Assembly: GCA_002706095.1 (NCBI GenBank)
Contig: PAJP01000025.1
Coordinates: forward strand, 248,001 to 312,000
Source: Methylophaga sp.
GTDB taxonomy: Bacteria > Pseudomonadota > Gammaproteobacteria > Nitrosococcales > Methylophagaceae
Length of the DNA stretch: 64,000 nucleotides
Direction: 5' to 3'
The position numbers were made by a program, and so were the translations under genes. The notes beneath the pieces are model-generated. The model searched no databases. It was given only the letters and a program-made list of their open reading frames with translations, and was not told where the DNA came from. Of this stretch, positions 38,367-46,421 are shown piece after piece. Every line of letters begins with the position of its first letter. Within the stretch, counting starts at the first letter, position 1.

Positions 38367-38622
38367 GTTGTTCCGTTTACGGCTGTTATCGCATATTTAG
38401 GTAGCTGGTCACCGCTTAGTTCCCAAAGATGTAAATATTTGTTAAGGCTGTTAATGAAGATTACATCGAATAAACAATTTTTACTAATGGAAGCTTGTTA
38501 GTGCGGTGATCTGTCTGGCGGGAAGCAGAAATGGTTCTAAGTGATGTTTAATTTACAACATCAACATGAAGGAAAGATGAAAAGGCGCAAAGAAACAAAA
38601 CGTCCCTTACGCCAATTGATGG
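38367..38622. other. intergenic region between rhlE 3' end and the RND adaptor start
   Basis: This 256-bp stretch should hold the promoter of the RND pair (transcribed to the left) and the end of the rhlE transcript. I see no clear terminator, operator palindrome or small gene in it. Confidence 0.5.
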
Positions 38623-39921
38623 TTAGCCAGATTTTTTATTGGTTCTATTCAATGGTTTGTTTCTGGGGGGGCGCCGAGCAGGACGTTTCGCTGGCGTATT
38701 TTCCGAATGCGGTCTGGCTGAGCGTGGTTTAGCCGGATGACGCTTGGCCGAGGTCTTTTTCGTTAAGCTATAACTATCAGGCACATCATGTGTGGGTTCA
38801 AAACCATCCACATACACACGTTCCAGTTTATTCCCAATCAATTTTTCAATATCTTTGAGCTGATCGACTTCATCGGCACTGACCAAGGAGATGGCCTCCC
38901 CTGCGGCACCCGCACGTCCAGTTCGACCAATTCGATGCACATAATCAGCAGCCACGTTAGGCAAATCAACATTGATAACATGGGGCAGTTGATCAATATC
39001 TAAACCGCGCGCGGCAATATCTGTTGCCACTAACACTTGAATGGTATTGGATTTAAAGTCGGCAAGTGCTCGTGTTCTCGCACCTTGGCTTTTATTACCA
39101 TGAATGGCGGCGGCTTTCAGCCCATGATCTTCCAGGTATTTAGTGAGTTTGTTGGCACCATGTTTTGTTCTGGAAAAGACCAGAACCTGATACCAGTTAT
39201 TATCCTGGATAAGTTGATTCAGCAAAGCGGGTTTTTGTTTTTTATCGACAGGAATAATCCACTGTTTCACTTTTTTTGCTGTGGTGTTGGCTGGGGCGAC
39301 AGAAATTTCGACAGGATTCTTCACCAGACGTTTTGCCAGCTCACGGATTTCTTTGGAAAACGTGGCTGAAAACATTAAGGTCTGACGTTTTTGTGGCAGT
39401 AAATTAATAATCTTACGAATGTCGTGGATAAATCCCATATCCAACATACGATCAGCTTCATCCAGAACAAGCACTTCTAACTCATCAAAACGGATAGCAT
39501 TTTGTTGATAGAGATCCAGAAGTCGCCCAGGGGTAGCCACTAACACATCAACACCACGACGCATACGCATCATTTGTGGGTTTATCTTTACACCACCAAA
39601 CACAACGGCAGAACGTAATGGTAAATATTTACCATAGGTCTTAATGCTTTCTTCCACTTGAGCGGCGAGCTCGCGAGTGGGGGTGAGTACAAGTGCGCGT
39701 GCCTGATTTGCTCGGGCAGGTTTACCCTCAGAAAGTTTATGCAGAATAGGCAAGGTAAATCCTGCGGTTTTGCCGGTACCTGTTTGAGCTGCTGCCATAA
39801 CATCATTACCTTCCATGATGGCAGGAATGGCTTTGGCTTGAATTGGGGAGGGGGTCGTATAACCTGACTCTGTCACGGCACGTTGCAGTGGCAAAATGAG
39901 ACCTAACTCGGAAAATGTCAT
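38623..39921 (-). CDS. rhlE: DEAD-box RNA helicase, RhlE-like
   Basis: A 432-residue ATP-dependent RNA helicase. All core motifs are present: Q motif ([10 protein letters not shown]), Walker [37 protein letters not shown] (FSATFSKEI), and [10 protein letters not shown]. The tail from about residue 385 is Lys/Arg/Pro-rich and low-complexity, as in RhlE proteins that act in ribosome assembly or RNA decay. Confidence 0.92.
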   Translation of the reverse strand: MTFSELGLILPLQRAVTESGYTTPSPIQAKAIPAIMEGNDVMAAAQTGTGKTAGFTLPILHKLSEGKPARANQARALVLTPTRELAAQVEESIKTYGKYLPLRSAVVFGGVKINPQMMRMRRGVDVLVATPGRLLDLYQQNAIRFDELEVLVLDEADRMLDMGFIHDIRKIINLLPQKRQTLMFSATFSKEIRELAKRLVKNPVEISVAPANTTAKKVKQWIIPVDKKQKPALLNQLIQDNNWYQVLVFSRTKHGANKLTKYLEDHGLKAAAIHGNKSQGARTRALADFKSNTIQVLVATDIAARGLDIDQLPHVINVDLPNVAADYVHRIGRTGRAGAAGEAISLVSADEVDQLKDIEKLIGNKLERVYVDGFEPTHDVPDSYSLTKKTSAKRHPAKPRSARPHSENTPAKRPARRPPRNKPLNRTNKKSG

Positions 39922-40218
39922 AATTTACTCAATATAAAACGTATATAGTGAAAACAGCGTCTTCGCATTATTCAGCGTGTGTTTTTGGATAAGGTTAACA
40001 GTCACGGTTGTGTTACATCGACAAAGCGGGATGTAAAAGTGGAGGTCATGCCAGAACGTCTGTTAACACATGGAACTTATTGTCTACCCTGAAGCAGGTA
40101 ACGACGAGTTCTGTAGGCACAATTATGACAGAGTTTTGATAGGAATATTGTTTTCTCTACAAAAATCGTCAGTTTAGAATGTTATCATTCATTTATCACT
40201 TTTTACTTGGGAGGAATC

Positions 40219-41055
40219 ATGAAGAAAAAATCCATTTTAATTGCCATTGTAATTGCGCTATTGGCCATCTTTGTTGTTGCTGCTGTATCTACGGTCTTTG
40301 TAAATGACAGTAAAGAACGTTATGCCAATGTACCTTCTTCTAATAAAGAAGATAAAGTAGGTGATGCGGTTGCGCCAGCATCTGTTGAAAGCGAGATGAC
40401 TCAGCCCATTGAACAAAACGAAGTGGGTGGTGTGAATGAAACCGTCACCGAGCATATGGAAGATACGAAAGAGGCGGTACCTGAAACAGTGGTAGATGAA
40501 GCGGCCATTGCCGAGCCAGACACCAGTGAAGCGAATGATGCCGCTGAAGACGTGAAAGCGGCTGTTGAAGAAGTGAAATCTACTATTGCCGAACCTGATA
40601 ATGATGAAGCGACAGATGCCGTTGAAGAAGTGAAGGCGGCTGTTGAAGAAACACAAGCTGAAGCGGCGCCTGCAGAACAAGAGCAAGCGTCTGCAGAAGC
40701 GAAAACGCACATTGTTACTGCGGTTGGTCTCAAATATGATCCACTGGTCATTCAGATTCAGCCTGGCGATAAAGTCGCTTGGGAAAATATGCCTACGCAT
40801 GATACACAATCATTAGAAGGCCTGATTCCGGAAGGTGCTGAAGCATGGCATTCACAAATGGGTGAAAACTATCAGCGTACCTTTACCGTTGAAGGTATCT
40901 ATGTGTACAAATGCACACCTCACTTTGGTGCAGGTATGGGCGGCGCCATCATCGTTGGTAATCCGGTCAACCTCGAGCAAATCAAAGCGGCTGATGCGAA
41001 AGGCGCTGCAGGACGTTTAGTAAGAAAAGCGATTGCTGCCGCTGAAAAAATGTAA
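40219..41055 (+). CDS. membrane-tethered pseudoazurin-like cupredoxin with acidic stalk
   Basis: A 278-residue protein in three parts. Residues 1-28 form a basic N-terminus plus a membrane segment. Residues 30-162 are an Ala/Glu/Val-rich acidic stalk with a near-exact two-fold repeat (97-122 and 123-148). Residues 163-278 form a type-1 copper domain with ligands His194 (MPTHDTQS), Cys232, His235 and Met240 (KCTPHFGAGMGG), the pseudoazurin pattern. Free pseudoazurins are about 120-residue soluble electron carriers; tethering on a long stalk is unusual. The start at 40219 follows GGAGG; a TTG 12 nt upstream is unlikely. A terminator follows before ycaO. Confidence 0.88.
   Translation: MKKKSILIAIVIALLAIFVVAAVSTVFVNDSKERYANVPSSNKEDKVGDAVAPASVESEMTQPIEQNEVGGVNETVTEHMEDTKEAVPETVVDEAAIAEPDTSEANDAAEDVKAAVEEVKSTIAEPDNDEATDAVEEVKAAVEETQAEAAPAEQEQASAEAKTHIVTAVGLKYDPLVIQIQPGDKVAWENMPTHDTQSLEGLIPEGAEAWHSQMGENYQRTFTVEGIYVYKCTPHFGAGMGGAIIVGNPVNLEQIKAADAKGAAGRLVRKAIAAAEKM
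40507..40662 (+). repeat. two-unit 78-bp tandem repeat in the cupredoxin stalk
   Basis: Two adjacent 26-codon units encode IAEPDTSEANDAAEDVKAAV... and IAEPDNDEATDAVEEVKAAV.... The nucleotide match is high in the second half of each unit (GTGAAAGCGGCTGTTGAAGA versus GTGAAGGCGGCTGTTGAAGA), which points to a fairly recent internal duplication that lengthens the stalk. Confidence 0.85.
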
Positions 41056-41078
41056 GACAACCGCTGATGATGTCAAAC

Positions 41079-41113
41079 AACCCTCTGTTCGTATTGAGCA
41101 GGGGGTTATTTTT
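41079..41113 (+). terminator. rho-independent terminator after cupredoxin gene
   Basis: AACCCTCTG (41079-41087) pairs with CAGGGGGTT (41099-41107) with one G-U, extended inward by three more pairs, then ATTTTTT. It lies between the cupredoxin stop and the ycaO ATG at 41124, so ycaO needs read-through or a promoter in this short gap. Confidence 0.82.
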
Positions 41114-41123
41114 TGGAAAAATC

Positions 41124-42875
41124 ATGACTGAACAAACATTTATTAAAGGTAAAGATCGTGATCTGGAAACCAGTATTACGACCATGCAAGCGAAGTTGAA
41201 AGCGTTTGGTTTTGATGTCGAAGAGGCATCGTGGCTAAATCCGGTCAGCCATGTTTACTCGGTGCATATTCGTGATAAAAGCTGTCCGTTGATGTTTACC
41301 AATGGTAAAGGGAGTTCTGCTAAAGCCTGTTTAGCCAGTGCCTTAGGTGAATATTTTGAGCGTTTGAGTTGTAATTATTTTTTTGCTGACTTCTATCTGG
41401 GTGAGCAACATAGCCAGGCGCCTTTTGTGCATTATCCCAATGAACGTTGGTTTGTTTCTAACGATGGTGAAATGCCCGAAGGCATATTAGATGAAGGTCT
41501 GTGGGATCACTTTGATCCGGAAAGGGCGCTAACCGCAGATAAATTATTTGATACCAATTCTGGCGTTGGCGAGCGAGGAATTTGTGCTGTTCCTTATATT
41601 CGTCAGCGTGATTACCAGACCATCTATTTCCCCGTTAATATCATTGGCAATATTTATGTCAGTAATGGTATGTCAGCCGGAAATACGCAAAATGAGGCGC
41701 GGGTTCAGGGCTTATCTGAGGTCTTTGAGCGTTACGTCAAAAATCATATTATTGCTGAAGGCATTTGCCTACCTGAGGTCCCTCAGTATGTCATTGACCG
41801 CTTTCCAAAAATTAAGGCCGCATTACAAGAACTTGAACAGCATGGTTATCATCTGAAAGTGGCTGACGCCTCTCTGGGCGGTCAATTCCCGGTGATGAAT
41901 GTCACCTTGATTAACCCAAAAGATGGTTCTGTATTTGCTTCCTTTGGTGCTCACCCAAGTTTTGAAGTGGCGTTGGAGAGAACGGTCACCGAATTACTGC
42001 AAGGTAGAGGTCTAGATCAGTTAGATGTTTTCCATCCTCCAACATTTGATATGGAAGAAGTCGCTTCACCGCAAAATCTGGAAATGCATTTTATTGATTC
42101 CAGTGGTTATGTGTCTTATGACTTTTTTCTTGAAGCACCGGATTATGAGTTTTATGATTGGGATCATGATGCCCCTACACGCGATGAACTGACTTATTTG
42201 ACCGATATTATTCATGAGATGGGTTTTGATATCTATATTGCCGATTATGAGCATCTCGATGTTTACGCCTGCCGTATTCTCGTGCCCGGTATGTCGGATA
42301 TTTACCCCGTCGATGAGTTGCTCTGGGAAAATAATAATGAAGGTGCCCTGTTCCGCGAAGATTTATTATCACTGAAATTTCGTACCAAAGAACAATGGCG
42401 TGAGTTATTAGTGGCACTGGAAGATGGTGGCTATAACGATCATACGCCGGTTGCTCAATTTATCGGCTTGGCACCTGATCCCGGCACATTGTGGTCTACT
42501 ATCCGCTTGGGTGAAATCAAATTAATGCTGTGTTTGGCTCTGCAAGATGAACAGGCACTGGAGTGGGTAGATTGGTGTTTGTCGCTGGGACAAGGTAATG
42601 AGGCGCAATTACGTTTCTATCGTTGCTTAAAAGCCTTATTGGACATCAAATGGGATGATGAGCGTGAGTATCAGGATTATCAGCAGTATTTGTCACTGAT
42701 GTACGGTGAGCAAAACGTGCAAGATGGAATGGCCATTGTTGAGGCAAAAACAGTTTTTCATCAATTACATACACCGGGTCTGAGTCTGCATGGATTTGAA
42801 CGGCATAATGCCTTACTGGCCGGCTATGAAAAACTGCAACAAGCCAAAAAAGCCTACTGGGATAAAAGGGATTAA
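41124..42875 (+). CDS. ycaO: YcaO-like protein (ribosomal protein S12 methylthiotransferase accessory type)
   Basis: A 583-residue YcaO-domain protein close to E. coli YcaO: MTEQTFIKGKDRDLETSITTM at the start, NGKGSSAKACLASALGEYFERLSCNYFFAD and GMSAGNTQNEARVQGLSEVFERYVK for the ATP-binding core, and a TPR-like C-terminus. YcaO enzymes activate amide backbones with ATP; the E. coli protein is linked to beta-methylthiolation of S12. No RiPP precursor or other azoline-forming gene is adjacent. The start at 41124 gives the conserved N-terminus; a longer ORF would run through the terminator hairpin. Confidence 0.93.
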   Translation: MTEQTFIKGKDRDLETSITTMQAKLKAFGFDVEEASWLNPVSHVYSVHIRDKSCPLMFTNGKGSSAKACLASALGEYFERLSCNYFFADFYLGEQHSQAPFVHYPNERWFVSNDGEMPEGILDEGLWDHFDPERALTADKLFDTNSGVGERGICAVPYIRQRDYQTIYFPVNIIGNIYVSNGMSAGNTQNEARVQGLSEVFERYVKNHIIAEGICLPEVPQYVIDRFPKIKAALQELEQHGYHLKVADASLGGQFPVMNVTLINPKDGSVFASFGAHPSFEVALERTVTELLQGRGLDQLDVFHPPTFDMEEVASPQNLEMHFIDSSGYVSYDFFLEAPDYEFYDWDHDAPTRDELTYLTDIIHEMGFDIYIADYEHLDVYACRILVPGMSDIYPVDELLWENNNEGALFREDLLSLKFRTKEQWRELLVALEDGGYNDHTPVAQFIGLAPDPGTLWSTIRLGEIKLMLCLALQDEQALEWVDWCLSLGQGNEAQLRFYRCLKALLDIKWDDEREYQDYQQYLSLMYGEQNVQDGMAIVEAKTVFHQLHTPGLSLHGFERHNALLAGYEKLQQAKKAYWDKRD

Positions 42876-42888
42876 TGTCAGTTTAGAG

Positions 42889-42953
42889 GCGAGAGAAAAA
42901 ATTTTTACATGAAACACTAACACCTTTGTAAAAATTGCTGTATATTCTCTCGC
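42889..42953. other. large two-part inverted repeat between ycaO and tRNA-Asp
   Basis: The outer arms GCGAGAGAA (42889-42897) and TTCTCTCGC (42945-42953) and the inner arms AATTTTTAC (42900-42908) and GTAAAAATT (42928-42936) are exact complements. They would form an 18-bp interrupted hairpin with a 19-nt loop. It is not followed by a T-run, so it is not a classical terminator. It overlaps the likely promoter zone of the tRNA (TATATT at 42941-42946). Confidence 0.6.
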
Positions 42954-42999
42954 TTCTTCGGCCAACAGACGATTTTTTAAGTCTGCCAAGAAGGATAGT

Positions 43000-43076
43000 G
43001 GAGCGGTAGTTCAGTTGGTTAGAATACCGGCCTGTCACGCCGGGGGTCGCGGGTTCGAGTCCCGTCCGCTCCGCCA
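43000..43076 (+). tRNA. tRNA-Asp (anticodon GTC)
   Basis: A 77-nt cloverleaf: acceptor GGAGCGG pairs with CCGCTCC (43066-43072), discriminator G and encoded CCA (43074-43076). The anticodon stem CCGGC/GCCGG encloses loop CTGTCAC with GTC at 43034-43036. The T-loop GTTCGAG is standard. Confidence 0.97.
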
Positions 43077-43104
43077 TTATTCCTTATCTAAATTCCTCTG
43101 AAAA

Positions 43105-44214
43105 TTATTTCACAAATTTCGTTTCTAAATGAGCAAAAAGCTCACGACGAACTTCTGCATTGCTAATTCGCCAGATACAGCTGTCAACAAAATAATGATG
43201 AATATTTATCAGGCTTGAAACCAGTACAGCAAATGTAAACTGTTGGTTTTCGATAGAAATAAATTCCGGAAAGTAAAAAAAGGCGATCCCTACGCAGATC
43301 AGTAACAGGTAATACCTTATGGCCCAGCCTTTTAAGGCGACTTGTTTGATATCCACTAAGTTTGCTTGTCGACGATTTAACTCAACACGAATTGGGAAAG
43401 GTAGATACTGTAAGGCGTGTGATACCTGAACCAGTAAATATGCCTCCGGCATAAAAAATAATACGAAGTACCAAAGGTAAATAGATAACCACGAAGCAAT
43501 AATGCGTTTATCAGGTATCCGCTTTGTTCGTAAATAAATGCCGTACCACACAGCTGAAGAAGCTAGAAAAGAAAGACACGCTGCGATATTTGCCAAGCTA
43601 AGCAATGTACCAATATGGGCATGTAAAACACCAGCAAACCACTCTGCAGGCAAATCCTGAGCACCCCAGATAACATGCCATACGAGTAATGTCCGTAACC
43701 CTAGACGAAGTGTAAACCGTTCACTTTTTTTCAGCATCAGCTGACTTAATTTGCTGTAAGTGGCAATCATTCCCCATGCCTGTCCCGTGTAATGCCAGGC
43801 AAGATAAAAAGCAGCGACCAACCAACAAAAATAAGTTACATCCTGATTAACAGTAAATATCGATAGGGGCCCCTCTATTGACTCGCCGGTGACTAAACCA
43901 ACGATTAGAACCAGTATAAGCAGGGCTGGAACATAGATAGTGGCGGCTTTGTAACGTTTTATATTGTTTTTAGGGGTATAAACAAGACGATAAGCACCCA
44001 TAAAATGAGGCCAGTTAATAAATATCTGTAGTACGATGGCAGTGCCTAATATGTTGGTAATGTTAGCTGTAGACTGTGGGATACCTGTAAAAAAGATATA
44101 GACCAACAATAAAAGCATAACAAGAATGGAAGCGCCGCCCGTCATCCAAAAATCGATGTTTTCAGACAGGATATAGCCGGGATGATTAGGACGAGGTGTT
44201 TTTTTGTGTTTCAT
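43105..44214 (-). CDS. His-rich polytopic membrane protein of unknown function
   Basis: A 369-residue integral membrane protein with roughly eight to ten hydrophobic segments. I do not recognise a characterised family. Histidines sit at helix ends or in motifs that look functional: INWPHFMGAYRLVY (His70), AWHYTGQAWGM (His141), VWHVIWGAQD (His180), LHAHIG (198/200), VSHALQYLPFP (His266) and INIHHYFVDSCIWRI (339/340). Its start overlaps the GMC gene's end by 29 nt, so it is translationally coupled to that dehydrogenase. A haem- or metal-binding quinone-reducing partner is one possibility; a desaturase/hydroxylase-like or transport role is another. Confidence 0.8.
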   Translation of the reverse strand: MKHKKTPRPNHPGYILSENIDFWMTGGASILVMLLLLVYIFFTGIPQSTANITNILGTAIVLQIFINWPHFMGAYRLVYTPKNNIKRYKAATIYVPALLILVLIVGLVTGESIEGPLSIFTVNQDVTYFCWLVAAFYLAWHYTGQAWGMIATYSKLSQLMLKKSERFTLRLGLRTLLVWHVIWGAQDLPAEWFAGVLHAHIGTLLSLANIAACLSFLASSAVWYGIYLRTKRIPDKRIIASWLSIYLWYFVLFFMPEAYLLVQVSHALQYLPFPIRVELNRRQANLVDIKQVALKGWAIRYYLLLICVGIAFFYFPEFISIENQQFTFAVLVSSLINIHHYFVDSCIWRISNAEVRRELFAHLETKFVK

Positions 44215-45862
44215 GGAGTTTCTTCATGGCTCTTAAGGTGATGGCCTGGATAGTCAAACCTGGGGACTCTCCACCGCCAGAGCTTGGAAACACACTGCCA
44301 TCAACGATATACATATTCTTCCAGCGGTGACTTTGGCACCATTGATTGACGACCGAGTGCTCTGGATTATTACCCATACGACAGGTACCAAACACATGTG
44401 AGCTGCTAAAAATATCGTAAGAGCTAAATTCTTCAAAGATAGTGTTCGCGCCAGCCTGATTTAGGATATCCCGGCACATATTAGCCATAAACCGTATACG
44501 TTTGGTGGTCAGCTCATCGACATAGCTGTGAATTCTTGCGGCAGGTTGATTATGTCTCGTTTTGATAACCGGGTCGAGGTCAATAAAGCTTCCCGGATGA
44601 GTATGGCTCTCTGCTATCCCACTCAAAGATAACACTTGCCCAAATTGCTTCCGCATTTGTTGCTTGTGTTCTATTCCCCATCCAGGAATAACACGCTGTG
44701 CATAACTTATTGGTCCGATAAGATCGGACTCTGCTACAGAAGGTGAGAACCGACAACCACCAAACACACCTGGAATACTGTCAGGTTGATTAAAATTCCA
44801 GCAAATACTGTCAACAGCCAAGCCGCGGTGACTGCCTAACGGGGCATCTAATGTGGCGTTGGATGTCCAAAGAATTGTTTCCATGAAGTTTTTTCCCACC
44901 TGCCCTGACTCATTGGCAAGTCCTGTAGAGGAGGTAGTGTCAGAAGCGAGTAATAATCGCGGTGTTTCCACGGCTCCAGCGGCAAGGATAAGGTAGGGTG
45001 TTGCAATAAAGTGTTCCATTCCCTCACTATCCGTATAGTGAATGCCTTTTATACTGTCTTTTGGACCCGTCTCTATATGAGTAACGTAACAGCCAGTTTT
45101 TAGATAGCAGCGTTCTGTTTTTCTGGCCATTCGTAAATAGGTGACATCTATACTGCCTTTATCAGTTAGGGGACAACCTTTAAGACAACAGTTACAGTAG
45201 TTGCAATGAGGTCGATCATGATGAGGAGAGCTTAATATCGCCACACTATTTTCTGTCAAAGTGAGGTTTCTTTCAGCAAATGCTTTCTTCAAAAGCTGGC
45301 TACTATAACTTGGATGATGGGCTTTTTGTGGGTAAGGATGAGAACGAGGGCGTAAGTTATCCACTGTCGGTCCTGCAACGCCGACTAATTGCTCCGCCTG
45401 AATATAAAACGGTTCGAGCTCTTCATACGAAAATGGCCAGTCAGCTGATAATCCATAGTCAGAAAACATTTTCATTGAGCGGGGATTAAGCCGGTGTGCT
45501 TCGCCACTAAAATGTAATGAGCTACCGCCAACACCTTGAACATGTTGGTAGCCAAAAGGGATGCGGTGGTCGGTTTTATTTAATCTGCCCTGAATATGAT
45601 TCCATGAACGCAGATCATCATTCGCTTCAGAGAGTTGTTGCATATCAGCATAGCCATAGTTTCCCTGGCTATGCTTTTTTTGTGGAAATGGTGACTCCCA
45701 CTGATTAGTTGCGGCTAAATAATCCTTTTCAGGATGAAAGTATGGGCCAGCTTCAATAACAAGCACGTTCCAGCCGTGATGACTTAAATACCAGGCGGCT
45801 GTGCCACCCCCAGCACCTGAACCTACGATCACAGCATCATATGACGATTTAGCGTTATTCAT
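44186..45862 (-). CDS. GMC-family FAD oxidoreductase with Cys cluster
   Basis: A 558-residue flavoprotein of the glucose-methanol-choline family, bacterial membrane-dehydrogenase branch. The FAD fold is VIVGSGAGGGTAAWYL (from residue 11), with GVGGSSLHFSGEA and LAAGAVETPRLLLAS. The segment CNYCNCCLKGC (Cys220, 223, 225, 226, 230) resembles the Fe-S-binding Cys cluster of FAD glucose/gluconate dehydrogenases. The C-terminal active-site part is HVFGTCRMG and GGGESPGLTIQA, where the usual GVNPT has Ser for Asn. It overlaps the subunit-3-like gene by 8 nt and the membrane gene by 29 nt. Substrate (alcohol, sugar or sterol) unknown. Confidence 0.9.
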   Translation of the reverse strand: MNNAKSSYDAVIVGSGAGGGTAAWYLSHHGWNVLVIEAGPYFHPEKDYLAATNQWESPFPQKKHSQGNYGYADMQQLSEANDDLRSWNHIQGRLNKTDHRIPFGYQHVQGVGGSSLHFSGEAHRLNPRSMKMFSDYGLSADWPFSYEELEPFYIQAEQLVGVAGPTVDNLRPRSHPYPQKAHHPSYSSQLLKKAFAERNLTLTENSVAILSSPHHDRPHCNYCNCCLKGCPLTDKGSIDVTYLRMARKTERCYLKTGCYVTHIETGPKDSIKGIHYTDSEGMEHFIATPYLILAAGAVETPRLLLASDTTSSTGLANESGQVGKNFMETILWTSNATLDAPLGSHRGLAVDSICWNFNQPDSIPGVFGGCRFSPSVAESDLIGPISYAQRVIPGWGIEHKQQMRKQFGQVLSLSGIAESHTHPGSFIDLDPVIKTRHNQPAARIHSYVDELTTKRIRFMANMCRDILNQAGANTIFEEFSSYDIFSSSHVFGTCRMGNNPEHSVVNQWCQSHRWKNMYIVDGSVFPSSGGGESPGLTIQAITLRAMKKLHETQKNTSS

Positions 45863-46352
45863 AATTTACAGGCTTAAAGTGGTTTTTATAGCCGGTTGGC
45901 TGTGGTGGCGAAACATTTAAGCCTGTCCAGCTTGCCGGCTTTGCATAATAAAACCGAAATATATCCTGTCTTATATGAGAAAAAAATTGTGCCTGAATAC
46001 TCATCGCATCACTGTTGGCCGCTTTGTGGATAATACCGTTCTGTTGATCAATACTTAGCTGAAGAAAATGTTGCTGATGAATAAGACCTGCTTGTTTATC
46101 TAACCACTCACATCCAAGCTGGATAAGCTCAGGATAGTTTTTAATATCTTTAGCATAAAGTAACAGTGTTTCATGTAGTTTGAGCTGTGATGCTGATGGC
46201 GTTATATCTGCTGGAATTAATGCGTCAATAAATGCGATTAATGTTCGTGTCTGCTGAAAAGACAGTAAATTAGCCAATGCTCTAGGCAGATAGAAGTAGG
46301 GTAATAAAATGCCAATACCTATCCCGCTCTTTATGATATCTCTGCGTTTCAT
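45855..46352 (-). CDS. gluconate 2-dehydrogenase subunit 3-like, Tat-signal protein
   Basis: A 165-residue protein starting MKRRDIIKSGIGIGILLPYF, a twin-arginine-type signal, followed by a helical domain (TLIAFIDALIPADITPSASQLKLHE) typical of the gluconate_2-dh3 small subunit. In known enzymes this small subunit escorts the folded FAD subunit through Tat. The start at 46350-46352 places the RR motif at the N-terminus; a 12-residue longer ORF exists. Only 25 nt separate the start from the terminator hairpin upstream. Confidence 0.8.
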   Translation of the reverse strand: MKRRDIIKSGIGIGILLPYFYLPRALANLLSFQQTRTLIAFIDALIPADITPSASQLKLHETLLLYAKDIKNYPELIQLGCEWLDKQAGLIHQQHFLQLSIDQQNGIIHKAANSDAMSIQAQFFSHIRQDIFRFYYAKPASWTGLNVSPPQPTGYKNHFKPVNYE

Positions 46353-46377
46353 AGTCAGATAAATATACGCTATAAAT

Positions 46378-46406
46378 AAAAAAGGCACCTTGAAGGTGCC
46401 TTTTTT
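46378..46406. terminator. bidirectional rho-independent terminator between autotransporter and GMC operon
   Basis: AAAAAAGGCACCT (46378-46390) and AGGTGCCTTTTTT (46394-46406) form a perfect 13-bp stem with a 3-nt loop, with T-runs on both strands. It follows the autotransporter stop and leaves only 25 nt before the next gene of the same strand. Confidence 0.92.
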
Positions 46407-46421
46407 ATAACGATTTTGTGA

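Noticed and set aside
40258..40809. 183-residue open frame antisense to the cupredoxin gene
   Set aside because: It is the mirror of the Ala/Glu-rich stalk codons, has Arg/Phe-rich low-complexity content, no ribosome site and no family resemblance.
42883..43077. 64-residue minus-strand frame covering the tRNA-Asp gene
   Set aside because: It is a translation of the tRNA complement, a common false gene call.
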